In this document: positions 55,671 through 64,000 of the stretch, one piece after another | Layout: each line of letters opens with the position of its first letter | Numbering within the stretch: the stretch's first letter is position 1 | Position numbers and translations under genes: made by a program | From: Dolichospermum sp. ST_sed8 | GTDB lineage: Bacteria; Cyanobacteriota; Cyanobacteriia; Cyanobacteriales; Nostocaceae | Assembly (NCBI GenBank): GCA_028658405.1 | Contig: JAKOGY010000001.1 | Location: 1-64,000, forward strand | DNA length: 64,000 nucleotides | Direction of reading: 5' to 3' | Notes under the pieces: generated by a model | Databases searched by the model: none | The model's input: the letters and a program-made list of their open reading frames with translations, nothing else | What the model was told of the DNA's origin: nothing

Positions 55671-55828
55671 TATGAAGAAGCCACCAGTTAGATCAACGTT
55701 GTTAAATATTGTAACAATATCTTGTCTTTTCAGGATATCTTCAACAATTAGAAATTATTGTTTCTATCTTGCTTGCTGATAAGCGTATTTTAGTATATAC
55801 AAGCATGGATTGAATTGGATAAGTACAT

Positions 55829-56648
55829 TTAAGGACGTTCATGTAGAAACCAAGTATCACTTTTGAATAATGCACAGGCATGATCTTCAAGAGAAATACC
55901 AGGTAACATAGTCGTACAAGGAGCAATTATTTCTTGTTCAATTGCTAATTGCAAGGCTTCTTGACAAGTTTTTGGTTTATTCTTGACTGTCAACTGTAAC
56001 ATAGTTCCGTAATGACAAACCAACTCTATTTGATATTTTTTATGCCAATATTTTAACATAGCCATAACTTTATCACTGCCTAAAGATTCTGCACCATACC
56101 AATGTAAATAAGCCAGTATTTCCCAACTATTTTGAACAGGTAATAATAGTAATACTAAAGGTTGATCAATAGGCTCATACCATTCTAAATATATCAAATC
56201 AGTTAAATTCTGTTCTTGACTTTGTTGCTCTAAAAATACCAGTTTTTTGTTAAACTCTTCTGGAGTTATTTCTGTTTTTCCATGTAAAAAATCCTGAACA
56301 TTAATTTTATCAATTTTTGTGATTAATTCTGAGATACTATTATTTTTATATGAATGGTCAATTAGTTCTTGTTGATATCCAAAACGGCAAAATAAATCAC
56401 TATTAATAACATCATTTGCCCAATTTGCGGTTTTCCCGAACCAACAGGTAACTATGAGCGGATAAAGTTGAGTTTGAGAAAAAATTTCTCATTATTTCCC
56501 ATGCCTCTAGCTTATTATCAATATCAATATCAATCTCCATTGCCAAAGCTATTTTTTCGGTTTCTGGTATTTTGATTTCAATGATTTGCGTTTCTGCAAT
56601 AATTGTATTCTTGATAATTTGTTTGATATCGTTGATTGGCAGATTCAT
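55829..56648 (-). pseudogene. DUF4253 family gene split by a one-base frameshift
   Basis: The 5' part encodes MNLPINDIKQ and runs to KLEAWEIMRNF in one frame. In the run of six T residues (minus strand, 56479-56484) the frame changes to SQTQLYPLIVTCWFGKTANW, which continues unbroken to MAMLKYWHKKYQIELVCHYG, KTCQEALQLAIEQE and the end at 55829. With five T residues the gene is a single frame of about 272 residues. The C-terminal part resembles DUF4253 (YLxWGG...VAVLKYWxxKY). It is either a real pseudogene or a sequencing error in a homopolymer. Confidence 0.65.
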
Positions 56649-56718
56649 AATGATTGACAAAATTGAAAATATTAATATAATAATTTTATCCTAAAAATAC
56701 AAATTTTATCATAAAAAA

Positions 56719-57675
56719 ATGAGTAAACATCTTGCAGGTAAGATAGCATTAGTAACAGGTGCTACCAGAGGTATTGGTAAGGGAATTGCAATTGGATTAG
56801 GTGAAGCAGGTGCTACTGTGTATGTTACGGGACGCACTCTTGAACCTAATCATGATAGTCTTGGTGGTAGTCTACAAGAAACTGAAACCGCTGTTAGAGA
56901 AGCTGGTGGTATTTGTATTTCTGTGCAAGTTGATCATAGTGATGATGAGCAAATTCAGCAACTTTTTGCCCGAATTGAGAGAGAACAGAATGGTCAATTA
57001 GATATTCTAGTTAACAATGTTTATGCAGGTGTAAAAGCCATAAGAGAAGCATTTGGTAAACCTTTTTGGGAATCAGAACCAAGTTTTTGGGATGCTACTA
57101 ATAATGTGGGTTTACGAAGTCATTATGTAGCGAGTATTTATGCCGCAAGGATGATGACAAAACGGAAAGAGGGGATTATTTTCACTATTTCTTCTTGGGG
57201 AGGAATGTCTTATATTTTTAATGTTCCCTATGGTGTGGGAAAAAGTGCCTGTGATAGATTAGCCGCAGATATGGCTAAAGAATTAAAAGAGTATGATGTA
57301 ACTTCTCTGGCTATTTATCCGGGGATTGTGGGGACAGAACAGATTACAAGTTTTGCGAAAGAACAGAGTGCAGAAAATGGTAATTCTTCATCATTTGGTG
57401 ATGGTTATAATTGGGAAACACCGTTATTTACTGGGAGAGCGATCGCTTGTTTAGCATCTGATGATAACATTATCAAATATACAGGTAAAATTCAAATTGT
57501 GGCTGAGGTTGCCAAGAGATATAAAATTGTAGATGAGAATGGCAATCTTCCCGTATCTTTGCGTTCTTTGCGGTTTATTTTAGCAAGGGGAATACCTGGT
57601 TTGAGAAATTATGCTTGGCTGATTCCTGATTTAACAATACCTTGGTTATTTATTCTGTTTTCTAAATTTTTATAA
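56719..57675 (+). CDS. SDR family oxidoreductase (DHRS1-like)
   Basis: A 318-residue short-chain dehydrogenase/reductase. The NAD(P) loop TGATRGIGKGIA is at residues 14-25, with NNVYAG as the second motif. The active site has Ser in FTISSWGG and Y-x3-K in YGVGKSACDR. After the core, about 60 residues with a hydrophobic end (IPDLTIPWLFILFSKFL) may touch the membrane, as in DHRS1 relatives. The substrate is not known. It is divergent from the frameshifted DUF4253 gene. Confidence 0.88.
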   Translation: MSKHLAGKIALVTGATRGIGKGIAIGLGEAGATVYVTGRTLEPNHDSLGGSLQETETAVREAGGICISVQVDHSDDEQIQQLFARIEREQNGQLDILVNNVYAGVKAIREAFGKPFWESEPSFWDATNNVGLRSHYVASIYAARMMTKRKEGIIFTISSWGGMSYIFNVPYGVGKSACDRLAADMAKELKEYDVTSLAIYPGIVGTEQITSFAKEQSAENGNSSSFGDGYNWETPLFTGRAIACLASDDNIIKYTGKIQIVAEVAKRYKIVDENGNLPVSLRSLRFILARGIPGLRNYAWLIPDLTIPWLFILFSKFL

Positions 57676-57851
57676 AAATAGTATACAATGAATAAAAAGT
57701 TCTCAAGTAGTGGATAAAATCATGGTTAACCAACTTTTAATCAATGATATTGATAATTGTGATGTATCAGATGTCATTAATTTTTTTCCTTGGACTGTGG
57801 CACTTGTGTAAGCTATACTTTTTTGCTTCTTGTCCACCTATTAGTGTACAA

Positions 57852-58019
57852 TTAATTGATAAAACCAGCTAGTGGATCATTGATCAAGTTTTCATCCTTC
57901 TTTGTCTGAGAATTAGATATCAGAACATGAAGAAACTGTAATACCTGACTAAGTTGTTCATCAGGAATTTGATTGATTTCTTCTAATACTATTTGTCGAA
58001 GATTTGCAATGGTACTCAT
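57852..58019 (-). CDS. Small orphan antitoxin-like protein
   Basis: A 55-residue protein starting MSTIANLRQIVLEEINQIPD, then EQLSQVLQFLHVLI, and ending NDPLAGFIN. It is of the VapB/DUF2281-like type, with helix-turn IPxEQLxxVLxFL. No toxin gene lies beside it; the segment after it on the minus strand contains only a 29-codon plus-strand frame of no clear meaning. It is probably a solitary antitoxin. Confidence 0.65.
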   Translation of the reverse strand: MSTIANLRQIVLEEINQIPDEQLSQVLQFLHVLISNSQTKKDENLINDPLAGFIN

Positions 58020-58206
58020 AGGAGTAAACTTAAATTATTGGTACTACCTTCGATTATAATATAACCCACATTCAGTTAAAGCTATATTTAGCTATTGCTT
58101 GCCTGAAATTGATTTTTTGGCGGTAAGTTTTAACGAGCTTAGTTTTATCTTCATGAAATTAGGTTAAAATCCGACTATTGGCAATTTTAGGTATAAAAAC
58201 TAGATT

Positions 58207-59616
58207 ATGGCAAATGATAAGCATTTAGCAATACTAAGGCAAGGTATAGAGGTTTGGAATAATTGGGTATTTCCAACATACAATTTAACACGCATAAGCC
58301 CGAATCTGAGTGAGGCTAACCTGAGTGGTGTTAACCTGCGTGGTGCTAACCTGTATTACACGAACCTGAGTAATGCTAACCTGAGTGGTGCTGACCTGCG
58401 TGAGACTTACCTGTATGCTGCTGACCTGAGCGGTGCTGACCTTCGTGATGCAAACCTCACACAGGTAACTCCTGATATACGTCTCAGAGATTCTTCTCAT
58501 AGTCCAAGAACTGACTTCAGTAAAGCTAACCTGAGTAATGCTAATCTGAGTAGCGCTTACCTTCGAGCAGCTAACCTGAGTAATGCTAATCTGAGTAGTG
58601 CTTGCCTTCATGAGGCTAACCTGAGTGATGCTAACCTTCGCGGTGCTTGCCTTCATGAGGCTAACCTGAGTAATGCTAACCTTCACGGTGCTGACCTACG
58701 TGATGCTAATCTGCGTGATGCTCACCTAATCGGTGCTGACCTAAGCTACGCTAACTTGAGTTGCAATAACTTAAGTACGTTAGACCTGCGAGATGCTAAC
58801 TTGTATGGTGTTAACCTGAGCAACGCAAACCTGAGCAACGCAAACCTGAGTGGCGCTGACCTGAGTGATGCTGATTTATCAAAGTCGCAAGTAATAGGTA
58901 CAAATTTTCACAATGCCAATATTACAGGCGCTTGTATAAAAGACTGGCATATTAATAGTGAAACCAAATTAGATACAATAGTTTGTAACTTTGTTTATCT
59001 TTTTTATTATGATATTTGTTATTGGGAACATCCTGTGATAGTAGACCAATTTGGTTATGAAGGAGAATACAGACAACAAGAAAGTAGAATACCTTTAAAC
59101 GGTGATTTTGCTCCTGGAGAGTTTGCAAGTTTATACAAAAATATTCTAGAAAGTACAGATTTAATTTTACGCAAAAATATCCAAAGACCACAACTTCAAA
59201 TATCAAAATTAGATACTACTATTAATAACCAGGGGATTGAATTTTATTCAAATTCAAAAATTCACACTTGGCAAAATCTACGCTTTCGCTCAAAAACAGA
59301 AATCAAAATTGCTGAAGCATTAGACAGAACTGGAGTTTTATTTGTACCCAACTCATTAGCACGACTCAACACAGCCAAAGGTAGAGAAAATAAAGAAGCT
59401 GATTTCCTCATTTGTTATAACGGTAAATGGGGAGTTTTGGAAGTTGATGGACCCTTTCACACCGCAGAACGCAGAGTTGAAGAACAAGAAAGAGAACGCA
59501 TTTTCAAAAAAAACGGGATCAAAGTTGTAGAAAGATTTGATTCTGAAAGATGTTATAACCATCCTGATGAAGTAGTGCAGGAATTTTTCAAAATGATAGA
59601 AATTGGATATTCTTAA
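58207..59616 (+). CDS. Pentapeptide-repeat protein fused to a PD-(D/E)XK nuclease-like domain
   Basis: A 469-residue two-part protein. Residues about 30-235 are pentapeptide repeats of the A(D/N)LS/R type (NLSNANLSGADL), forming a right-handed beta helix that often mimics DNA or binds protein. Residues about 350-465 look like the DUF559/Vsr-like nuclease fold: E in RSKTEIKIAEAL, D in KEADFLICY, E-x-D in LEVDGPFH, and then a helix with RVEEQERERIF. The middle (240-350) is of unknown nature. A role in DNA handling or defence is inferred. It is a single gene with no clear partner. Confidence 0.85.
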   Translation: MANDKHLAILRQGIEVWNNWVFPTYNLTRISPNLSEANLSGVNLRGANLYYTNLSNANLSGADLRETYLYAADLSGADLRDANLTQVTPDIRLRDSSHSPRTDFSKANLSNANLSSAYLRAANLSNANLSSACLHEANLSDANLRGACLHEANLSNANLHGADLRDANLRDAHLIGADLSYANLSCNNLSTLDLRDANLYGVNLSNANLSNANLSGADLSDADLSKSQVIGTNFHNANITGACIKDWHINSETKLDTIVCNFVYLFYYDICYWEHPVIVDQFGYEGEYRQQESRIPLNGDFAPGEFASLYKNILESTDLILRKNIQRPQLQISKLDTTINNQGIEFYSNSKIHTWQNLRFRSKTEIKIAEALDRTGVLFVPNSLARLNTAKGRENKEADFLICYNGKWGVLEVDGPFHTAERRVEEQERERIFKKNGIKVVERFDSERCYNHPDEVVQEFFKMIEIGYS

Positions 59617-59617
59617 A

Positions 59618-59665
59618 ACTTCCTTTCTTCCTTCGTGTACTTCGCGTCTTCGTGGTTCATTTACT
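59618..59665. repeat. Inverted copy of the GAACCACGAAGG repeat
   Basis: TTCCTTCGTGTACTTCGCGT and CTTCGTGGTTCATTT are the reverse complement of the repeat near 2830, 12950 and 62690. It lies directly after the stop codon of the pentapeptide gene. Confidence 0.8.
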
Positions 59666-59725
59666 CCATATTCTTCCATCACAACAGAAATAGTGTAAAA
59701 TTGAATTCAAAACCACACACAAAAT

Positions 59726-60775
59726 ATGGCTACAAAAATCCCCGTTACCGTCATCACAGGCTTCTTAGGAAGCGGTAAAACCAGCATTATCCGTCACCTC
59801 CTCCAAAACAACCAAGGACGACGGATAGCAGTATTAGTCAACGAATTTGGCGAACTGGGGATAGATGGAGAATTATTAAAATCCTGTCAAATTTGCCCCG
59901 AAGATGAAACAGAAGCAAATCCAGAAACTAACATATTTGAACTGACAAACGGCTGTTTATGCTGCACCGTGCAAGAAGAATTTTACCCGACAATGCGGGA
60001 ATTAATTAAACGCCGAGATAGCATTGATTGTATTATCATTGAAACCTCTGGTTTAGCATTACCAAAACCTTTAATTAAAGCCTTTCGTTGGCAAGAAATC
60101 CGCAATGCTGCTACAGTAGATGCAGTAATTACAGTGGTAGATTGTGCTGCGGTTGCGGAAGGGACATTTGCTAGTGATTTAGAGGCGATCGCTGCCCAAC
60201 GCCAAGAAGATGATAGTCTAGAACATGAAACACCATTACAAGAATTGTTTGAAGATCAACTTGCTTGTGCTGATTTAGTAATTTTGAATAAAACTGATTT
60301 AGTTGATAGTGAAACTCAAGCAAGAGTTTTAGAATTAGTCAAGCATGAATTACCGAGAGTTGTGAAAATTGTCTCTAGTGATTATGGTAAATTAGACCCA
60401 TCTATATTATTAGGATTTGCAGCCGCAGTTGAAGATAATTTAGATTCTCGTCCTAGTCATCATGATACAGAAGAAGACCATGATCATGATGATGAAATTA
60501 ACTCAACTCACGTAATTTTAGATCGGACATTTGATCCAGAGAAGCTCCAAGCAACATTAGAAAAACTAGCACAAGAACAAGAAATTTACCGAATTAAAGG
60601 ATTTGTGGCTGTTGAGAATAAACTCATGCGGTTAGTTATGCAAGGTGTGGGAAATAGATTTGATAAATTTTATGATCGTCCTTGGAAACCAGAAGAAGCA
60701 AAACAAACCAGTTTAGTTTTTATCGGTCGTAATTTACAATCTTCAGTAATAGAATCTCAATTAGTAGCTTTGTAA
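59726..60775 (+). CDS. CobW family (G3E) GTPase, metal chaperone
   Basis: A 349-residue GTPase of the CobW/COG0523 family. Walker A GFLGSGKT is at residues 12-19. The metal-binding motif G-C-L-C-C is at 76-80. Walker B and base recognition are in IIIETSGLALPKP and ILNKTDLV. A His/Asp-rich stretch HHDTEEDHDHDDE is near residue 250, and the CobW C-terminal domain ends the protein. These proteins insert or deliver Zn or Co. No cobalamin synthesis genes and no zinc-uptake regulator (Zur) site were recognised nearby. An ABA4-like gene follows after one base, so they form an operon. Confidence 0.93.
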   Translation: MATKIPVTVITGFLGSGKTSIIRHLLQNNQGRRIAVLVNEFGELGIDGELLKSCQICPEDETEANPETNIFELTNGCLCCTVQEEFYPTMRELIKRRDSIDCIIIETSGLALPKPLIKAFRWQEIRNAATVDAVITVVDCAAVAEGTFASDLEAIAAQRQEDDSLEHETPLQELFEDQLACADLVILNKTDLVDSETQARVLELVKHELPRVVKIVSSDYGKLDPSILLGFAAAVEDNLDSRPSHHDTEEDHDHDDEINSTHVILDRTFDPEKLQATLEKLAQEQEIYRIKGFVAVENKLMRLVMQGVGNRFDKFYDRPWKPEEAKQTSLVFIGRNLQSSVIESQLVAL

Positions 60776-60776
60776 T

Positions 60777-61241
60777 ATGAATATCACAGATTTATTTAAC
60801 GTCGCCAATCTTTTTGTTTTGCCTTTTTGGGCTTTGATGATTCTGTTACCCAACTGGAATGTCACCCGCAAGGTAATGGAATCTTATCTACCTTTTGTGG
60901 TTTTAGCTGGTGCTTATGTGTATTTATTCGTTACTAGCATTACTCCAGAAAACGCCGCTGCTTTATCAAATCCTCAATTAGCAGATATAGCCAAGTTTTT
61001 CAGTGATGAAACTGCTGCTGCTACAGGTTGGATTCATTTTCTGGTAATGGATTTATTTGTCGGTAGATGGATTTATTGGGAAGGACAAAAAACCGGAATT
61101 TGGACAATTCACTCGATAGCTTTGTGTTTGTTTGCGGGTCCTTTAGGTGTGCTTTCTCATATTTTCACCTATTGGATTACTAAAGCATTTTCTAAAGGTT
61201 CTGAAGGTGTGACAGGAGAAGAAAAAGCTGTTGTGAATTAA
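60777..61241 (+). CDS. ABA4-like (DUF4281) membrane protein
   Basis: A 154-residue integral membrane protein with about four helices. MNITDLFNVANLFVLPFWAL opens the family domain and GWIHFLVMDLFVGRWIYWEG at about residues 82-101 is its most conserved part. The plant member ABA4 is needed for neoxanthin synthesis and has carotenoid-related functions; the cyanobacterial role is not settled. The gene is separated by one base from the CobW gene, so they are probably translated together. Confidence 0.9.
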   Translation: MNITDLFNVANLFVLPFWALMILLPNWNVTRKVMESYLPFVVLAGAYVYLFVTSITPENAAALSNPQLADIAKFFSDETAAATGWIHFLVMDLFVGRWIYWEGQKTGIWTIHSIALCLFAGPLGVLSHIFTYWITKAFSKGSEGVTGEEKAVVN

Positions 61242-61257
61242 ATTAATGTAGGGGTTC

Positions 61258-61525
61258 AGCAATGCTCATAGGTGTCAACTTAACGTAAAACCTATAGCCC
61301 GTCTGGGAATGATAGCGTAGCGTGGCGTAAGCCATATTCCCAGTCTAATAGCTCAAGTCATCTAAAGATGACTAAATATCCCGAAAATCCTGAGTCTACT
61401 TGAGTAGGCTTTGGTTATTAGCCCTGATAGCGAAGCGTGGCGTAAGCCATAATTCATTTCTGGGCGGTTGTGGAAGCTAATAGATAAGCTATTTTTAACT
61501 TAAATTGACACCAATGAGCATTGCT
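61258..61525. mobile_element. 268-bp MITE-like element with 26-bp inverted ends
   Basis: The left end AGCAATGCTCATAGGTGTCA continues ACTTAA. The reverse complement of the right end, AGCAATGCTCATTGGTGTCA, continues ATTTAA, so only 2 of 26 positions differ. The interior has two copies of GCGTGGCGTAAGCCATA and a hairpin, but no coding frame. It looks like a non-autonomous element of an unidentified transposon. Confidence 0.75.
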
Positions 61526-61542
61526 TTACCCTATAACTAACA

Positions 61543-61761
61543 TTAAGCTGCTACAGATTCTCTATAGTGGGCGTTTAACCAACAGAGTGGTAATTTTTCC
61601 CCAGAAGGAAATACTAATTCTTCCTTTTTATAGATGTCTGTTTCCTGTTCTTCTTGTCCTTGTTGGTCTTGGGCGTGTACAATCTCAATATTGGGGTCAA
61701 ATAGTTCTTGAACATCAACTATTTTGACCAAATCCCGGCTATCTTTGATTTGTAAAAACAT
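61543..61761 (-). CDS. Small conserved hypothetical protein
   Basis: A 72-residue acidic protein (MFLQIKDSRDLVKIVDVQEL, then FDPNIEIVHAQDQQGQEEQE, ending NAHYRESVAA). I do not recognise a family. GGAGG lies just before the ATG on the minus strand, supporting translation. It lies 57 bases after the DUF3181 gene on the same strand, so the two could be co-transcribed. Confidence 0.65.
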   Translation of the reverse strand: MFLQIKDSRDLVKIVDVQELFDPNIEIVHAQDQQGQEEQETDIYKKEELVFPSGEKLPLCWLNAHYRESVAA

Positions 61762-61818
61762 ATTGATAATCCTCCATTATTTAAATGTGTAAATTTGTTA
61801 ATGGGAAGAAAATTAAGA

Positions 61819-62127
61819 TTAGATTTCCCGTTGATATTTTTCAACAATATCTACTAAGGTAACTTGACATTGCACGGGTAATAAATCAATTAAAGATAGT
61901 TCCTTTCTACCACCACCAACTTTGACAGTGATAGATTCTAAAGCGGCAATTACTTTGTCTTCATTAACGCCTTTAGAAGTAATTAAAGGATACAATTTTT
62001 CAGCAACAACATTATGCAGTTTGGCATCCGATAGATAAAGATGCCATTTTGCAATATCTATATAAACACTTTCACCAATTTCTGCGGCTAGGGTTTCTAG
62101 TAATTCTGTGGTATTAGTTTTAGCCAT
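61819..62127 (-). CDS. DUF3181 family protein
   Basis: A 102-residue cyanobacterial protein of unknown function. ETLAAEIGESVYIDIAKWHL and HLYLSDAKLHNVVAEKLYPL are DUF3181 landmarks, with VKVGGGRKELSLIDLLP near the end. There is no membrane segment. It is preceded by heptamer repeats at 62143-62180. Confidence 0.88.
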   Translation of the reverse strand: MAKTNTTELLETLAAEIGESVYIDIAKWHLYLSDAKLHNVVAEKLYPLITSKGVNEDKVIAALESITVKVGGGRKELSLIDLLPVQCQVTLVDIVEKYQREI

Positions 62128-62142
62128 AAATATAATCTCAAG

Positions 62143-62180
62143 GTAATTGGTAATTGGTAATTGGTAATTGGTAATTGGGG
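62143..62180. repeat. TAATTGG heptamer array
   Basis: Five GGTAATT units (62143-62177) of the STRR class sit directly upstream of the DUF3181 gene. Confidence 0.85.
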
Positions 62181-62291
62181 AAGAGATTAAATTTTGACCA
62201 GTTCCCCGTTCCCTATTTCGACATTGTTACTCAATTAGCTAGGCTTTATCTACTACCATAGGTTATAATATCCTATCTTGATTTTCTTTCT

Positions 62292-62549
62292 TTAGGTAGA
62301 TTTCGGTGGAGTTGGGTCGTAATTAGCGATCGCCCCAATGTAAATTAGATGCAATAACAATACTCCTACCCAACCAACTGTTACCCCAGGTAGCCATTCC
62401 CAGGCAGTAGTTTTCAAAATGTGGAAAAACCATAACCCAGATGTGACAGTTGCACAAATACCGACATGAACAGCAAAATTCATGCGATCATCTAGTTTAC
62501 GGAAATCTGGATCTTTGCGATCTGGTTTGCGAGGCCAACGGGGAGGCAT
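62292..62549 (-). CDS. Small two-helix membrane protein, hypothetical
   Basis: An 85-residue protein with a basic N-terminus (MPPRWPRKPDRKDPDFRKLD) and two hydrophobic helices at about residues 26-45 and 53-74 (VGWVGVLLLHLIYIGAI). It looks like a conserved small membrane protein of cyanobacteria. The function is not known. It is a single gene on the minus strand. Confidence 0.75.
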   Translation of the reverse strand: MPPRWPRKPDRKDPDFRKLDDRMNFAVHVGICATVTSGLWFFHILKTTAWEWLPGVTVGWVGVLLLHLIYIGAIANYDPTPPKST

Positions 62550-62684
62550 AAATATAAATGTTCGTGACAGCAGTTAACGCACCTTCTCTATTGTAAGGTC
62601 TTTGGGGTTTACTTGCTCAGATATACAAACAATTTTCAATAGGTGACTCCCTACTCCCTTCCCACTCAAAGAATATGGATTAAA

Positions 62685-62735
62685 TGAACCACGAAGGAGC
62701 GAAGAACACGAAGGAAGAAGGAAGAAGGAAGATAA
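62685..62735. repeat. GAACCACGAAGG dispersed repeat
   Basis: AATGAACCACGAAGGAGCGA, then the GGAAGAAGGAAGAAGG run, as at 2830 and 12950. Confidence 0.8.
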
Positions 62736-62810
62736 TCTTTATACTGGGAAGGGAATATCACCAATCTGGGGATAAAAATGTTGATGGTTTTCCCCAGATG
62801 GTAATATGGG

Positions 62811-63074
62811 CTATGAACTCTGCACGGTTGACTCTGCGTAGGAACTAGCTCCAAATTCGCTACCTCTAGCGCTAGGAACTAAAGTCCAACCTGCTTTCAA
62901 GAGTTTTTGGTAAGTTGCCCAACCCTTAGAACCACGAGGAACGCGATAATCTGGAACTGAAAATTGCGGAAAAGCTGTGTAAGGCCGCCAAGGTTGTCCC
63001 AGTGCAGTTTGCAAGTACAAAATCTTTTCATCATCACCGCTAGACTTAGATAACCAGCACATTTGTCGAAGCAT
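62811..63074 (-). CDS. Small conserved hypothetical protein
   Basis: An 87-residue protein beginning MLRQMCWLSKSSGDDEKILY, with TALGQPWRPYTAFPQFSVPD and RGSKGWATYQKLLKAGWTLV. It is of unknown function, with no signal peptide or membrane segment. I chose the ATG at 63074 because GGAG lies six bases upstream on the minus strand. A serine-rich tail (ASSYAESTVQSS) ends the protein. Confidence 0.7.
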   Translation of the reverse strand: MLRQMCWLSKSSGDDEKILYLQTALGQPWRPYTAFPQFSVPDYRVPRGSKGWATYQKLLKAGWTLVPSARGSEFGASSYAESTVQSS

Positions 63075-63080
63075 AGTCAA

Positions 63081-63617
63081 CTCCTTGATTGTTTAGCTGA
63101 AATATCACAAGGACACTAACTACGGATATTTAGGGGGTGGGAAATTGCTGTAAAAATGTTTTTCATTCCCAATCTAATATCCCGAATTGGTATGACAGAT
63201 TTTTGTGCTGTCATACTGAATTGTGATAAAGTGGTTTTGTCCTTATGTTTAAGGCAGTAAAAATTATTTTTGTCAGGTAAATTATTTAAGAAGGTAAACT
63301 CCTGTAGGCTGCTGTTTATTAAGGTAGAAAGATGAACAAGAACAATGGTTTTTTTGGTTCTTGATGTTTTTTTGCTAGGGGAATATTTTTATTATGTTAT
63401 CAACGATTGCAATAATTGTATGTATCCATAGTTACGATTTTGTGAAAATTATTAAAAATTTATTGACAAGGGAACTGACAAGGTGTGGAGTTGAGGGTCA
63501 GAATGCTTGTCAAATAAGCATTTAAAAGATTTGAGATTTTTTGCATATCAACCATTACCATTATGATTTAAGATACCTATATATTTGTTTTTCTATTGAT
63601 ATAGATAAGCGCAGATA
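63081..63617. other. Intergenic region between divergent genes
   Basis: About 540 AT-rich bases. No gene, tRNA or repeat family member was recognised. It must hold the promoters of the small gene to the left and the photolyase-like gene to the right. Confidence 0.5.
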
Positions 63618-64000
63618 ATGAATAACCCAGTTGTTTGGATACATGGAGACTGTCTGAGTCCCCACAACCCTGCATTCCTAGAATATCCCCAAGCCCCAGC
63701 CCTTTGGGTTTGGGATGATACTTTAATTGCAGAATGGCAAATTGGCCTCAAACGCCTAACTTTTATTTATGAATGTTTGCTAGAATTACCTGTAGAAATT
63801 CGCCGGGGAAATGTAGCAGAAGAAGTTTTAGCTTTTGCTCAAGAACATAATACTAATTTAGTTGTAACTACAGATAGCCCCAGTCCAAGATTTAATGATA
63901 TTTGTGATCACATTAAACAGGCTGTAAGTTTGGAAGTTTTGGCTGTAGAACCGTTTTTTGAATATGACGGATATATTGATTTAAAGCGGTTTTCCCGTTA
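63618..64000 (+). CDS. DNA photolyase N-terminal domain-like protein (partial)
   Basis: The first 127 codons of a gene that runs off the window. MNNPVVWIHGDCLSPHNPAF, ALWVWDDTLIAEWQ and LELPVEIRRGNVAEEVLAFA match the photolyase N-terminal (antenna-binding) alpha/beta domain, followed by NTNLVVTTDSPSPRF. The catalytic FAD domain is not visible, and some cyanobacterial relatives may consist of this domain alone. The start is the ATG at 63618. Confidence 0.7.
   Translation, partial: MNNPVVWIHGDCLSPHNPAFLEYPQAPALWVWDDTLIAEWQIGLKRLTFIYECLLELPVEIRRGNVAEEVLAFAQEHNTNLVVTTDSPSPRFNDICDHIKQAVSLEVLAVEPFFEYDGYIDLKRFSR

Noticed and set aside
57722-57811. 29-codon frame MVNQLLINDIDNCDVSDVIN
   Set aside because: It is too short, has no ribosome-binding site, and I recognise no family. 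It could be a scrap of an old gene.
58285-58686. Minus-strand frame rich in TQVS repeats
   Set aside because: It is the antisense shadow of the pentapeptide repeats, with no start signal or family match.

Overview
The window comes from a cyanobacterial chromosome, most likely a filamentous heterocyst-forming genus of the Nostocales (Anabaena, Dolichospermum or Nostoc type). The evidence is the photosynthesis genes (psaE, psb28, a high-light-inducible protein, a PCP_red-domain protein), many GCGATCGC (HIP1) octamers, short tandem repeats of the TAATTGG/CCAATTA class, a valyl-tRNA synthetase carrying the cyanobacterial CAAD domain, and several cyanobacterial DUF families (DUF3134, DUF3181, DUF3288). 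The DNA is AT-rich and loaded with dispersed palindromic repeats and MITE-like elements, many sitting exactly at gene ends.

Layout. 1-3300: repeat-rich segment with a GxxExxY nuclease-like gene, rdgB and a truncated Uma2 gene. 3300-7200: a PhoX-like phosphatase remnant, an HLIP, ald, a MAPEG protein, a HigA-like antitoxin with only a scrap of its toxin, and an Uma2 gene. 7490-13150: MlaF/MlaD-type lipid transport genes, a DUF3288 gene and clpC. 13150-14540: a PIN-toxin cluster. 14650-25350: housekeeping genes (mutM, psaE, fibrillin, mraY, moaB, psb28, alkaline phosphatase, DUF2993) and a UDP-glucose to UDP-xylose gene pair. 25590-30130: a 1512-residue WD40-KAP NTPase. 30400-39170: valS with CAAD, an acyltransferase, a DUF938 protein, rtcB interrupted by an intein, and a HAD-like protein.

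39180-50100 is the accessory island. It begins at a tRNA-Ala(CGC) and holds a decayed type I restriction-modification locus: hsdM is truncated, hsdR has lost its helicase core, and hsdS looks intact. Woven into it are a dead hicA carrying a small transposon, a DUF1016 nuclease-like gene and a vapBC pair. After an alpha/beta hydrolase comes an intact three-gene operon (DUF262 protein, AAA ATPase, protein of unknown function) that looks like an anti-phage system. 50300-64000: uvrA, a 62-bp tandem repeat array, an ABC1 kinase, a frameshifted DUF4253 gene, an SDR, a pentapeptide-repeat/nuclease fusion, a CobW-ABA4 pair, small conserved cyanobacterial proteins, and the start of a photolyase-like gene cut by the window edge.

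The best candidates for unusual biology are the DUF262-AAA-unknown operon, the WD40-KAP protein, the pentapeptide-PD-(D/E)XK fusion, the RtcB intein at the catalytic cysteine, and the repeat families that nest the GxxExxY gene or interrupt hicA.
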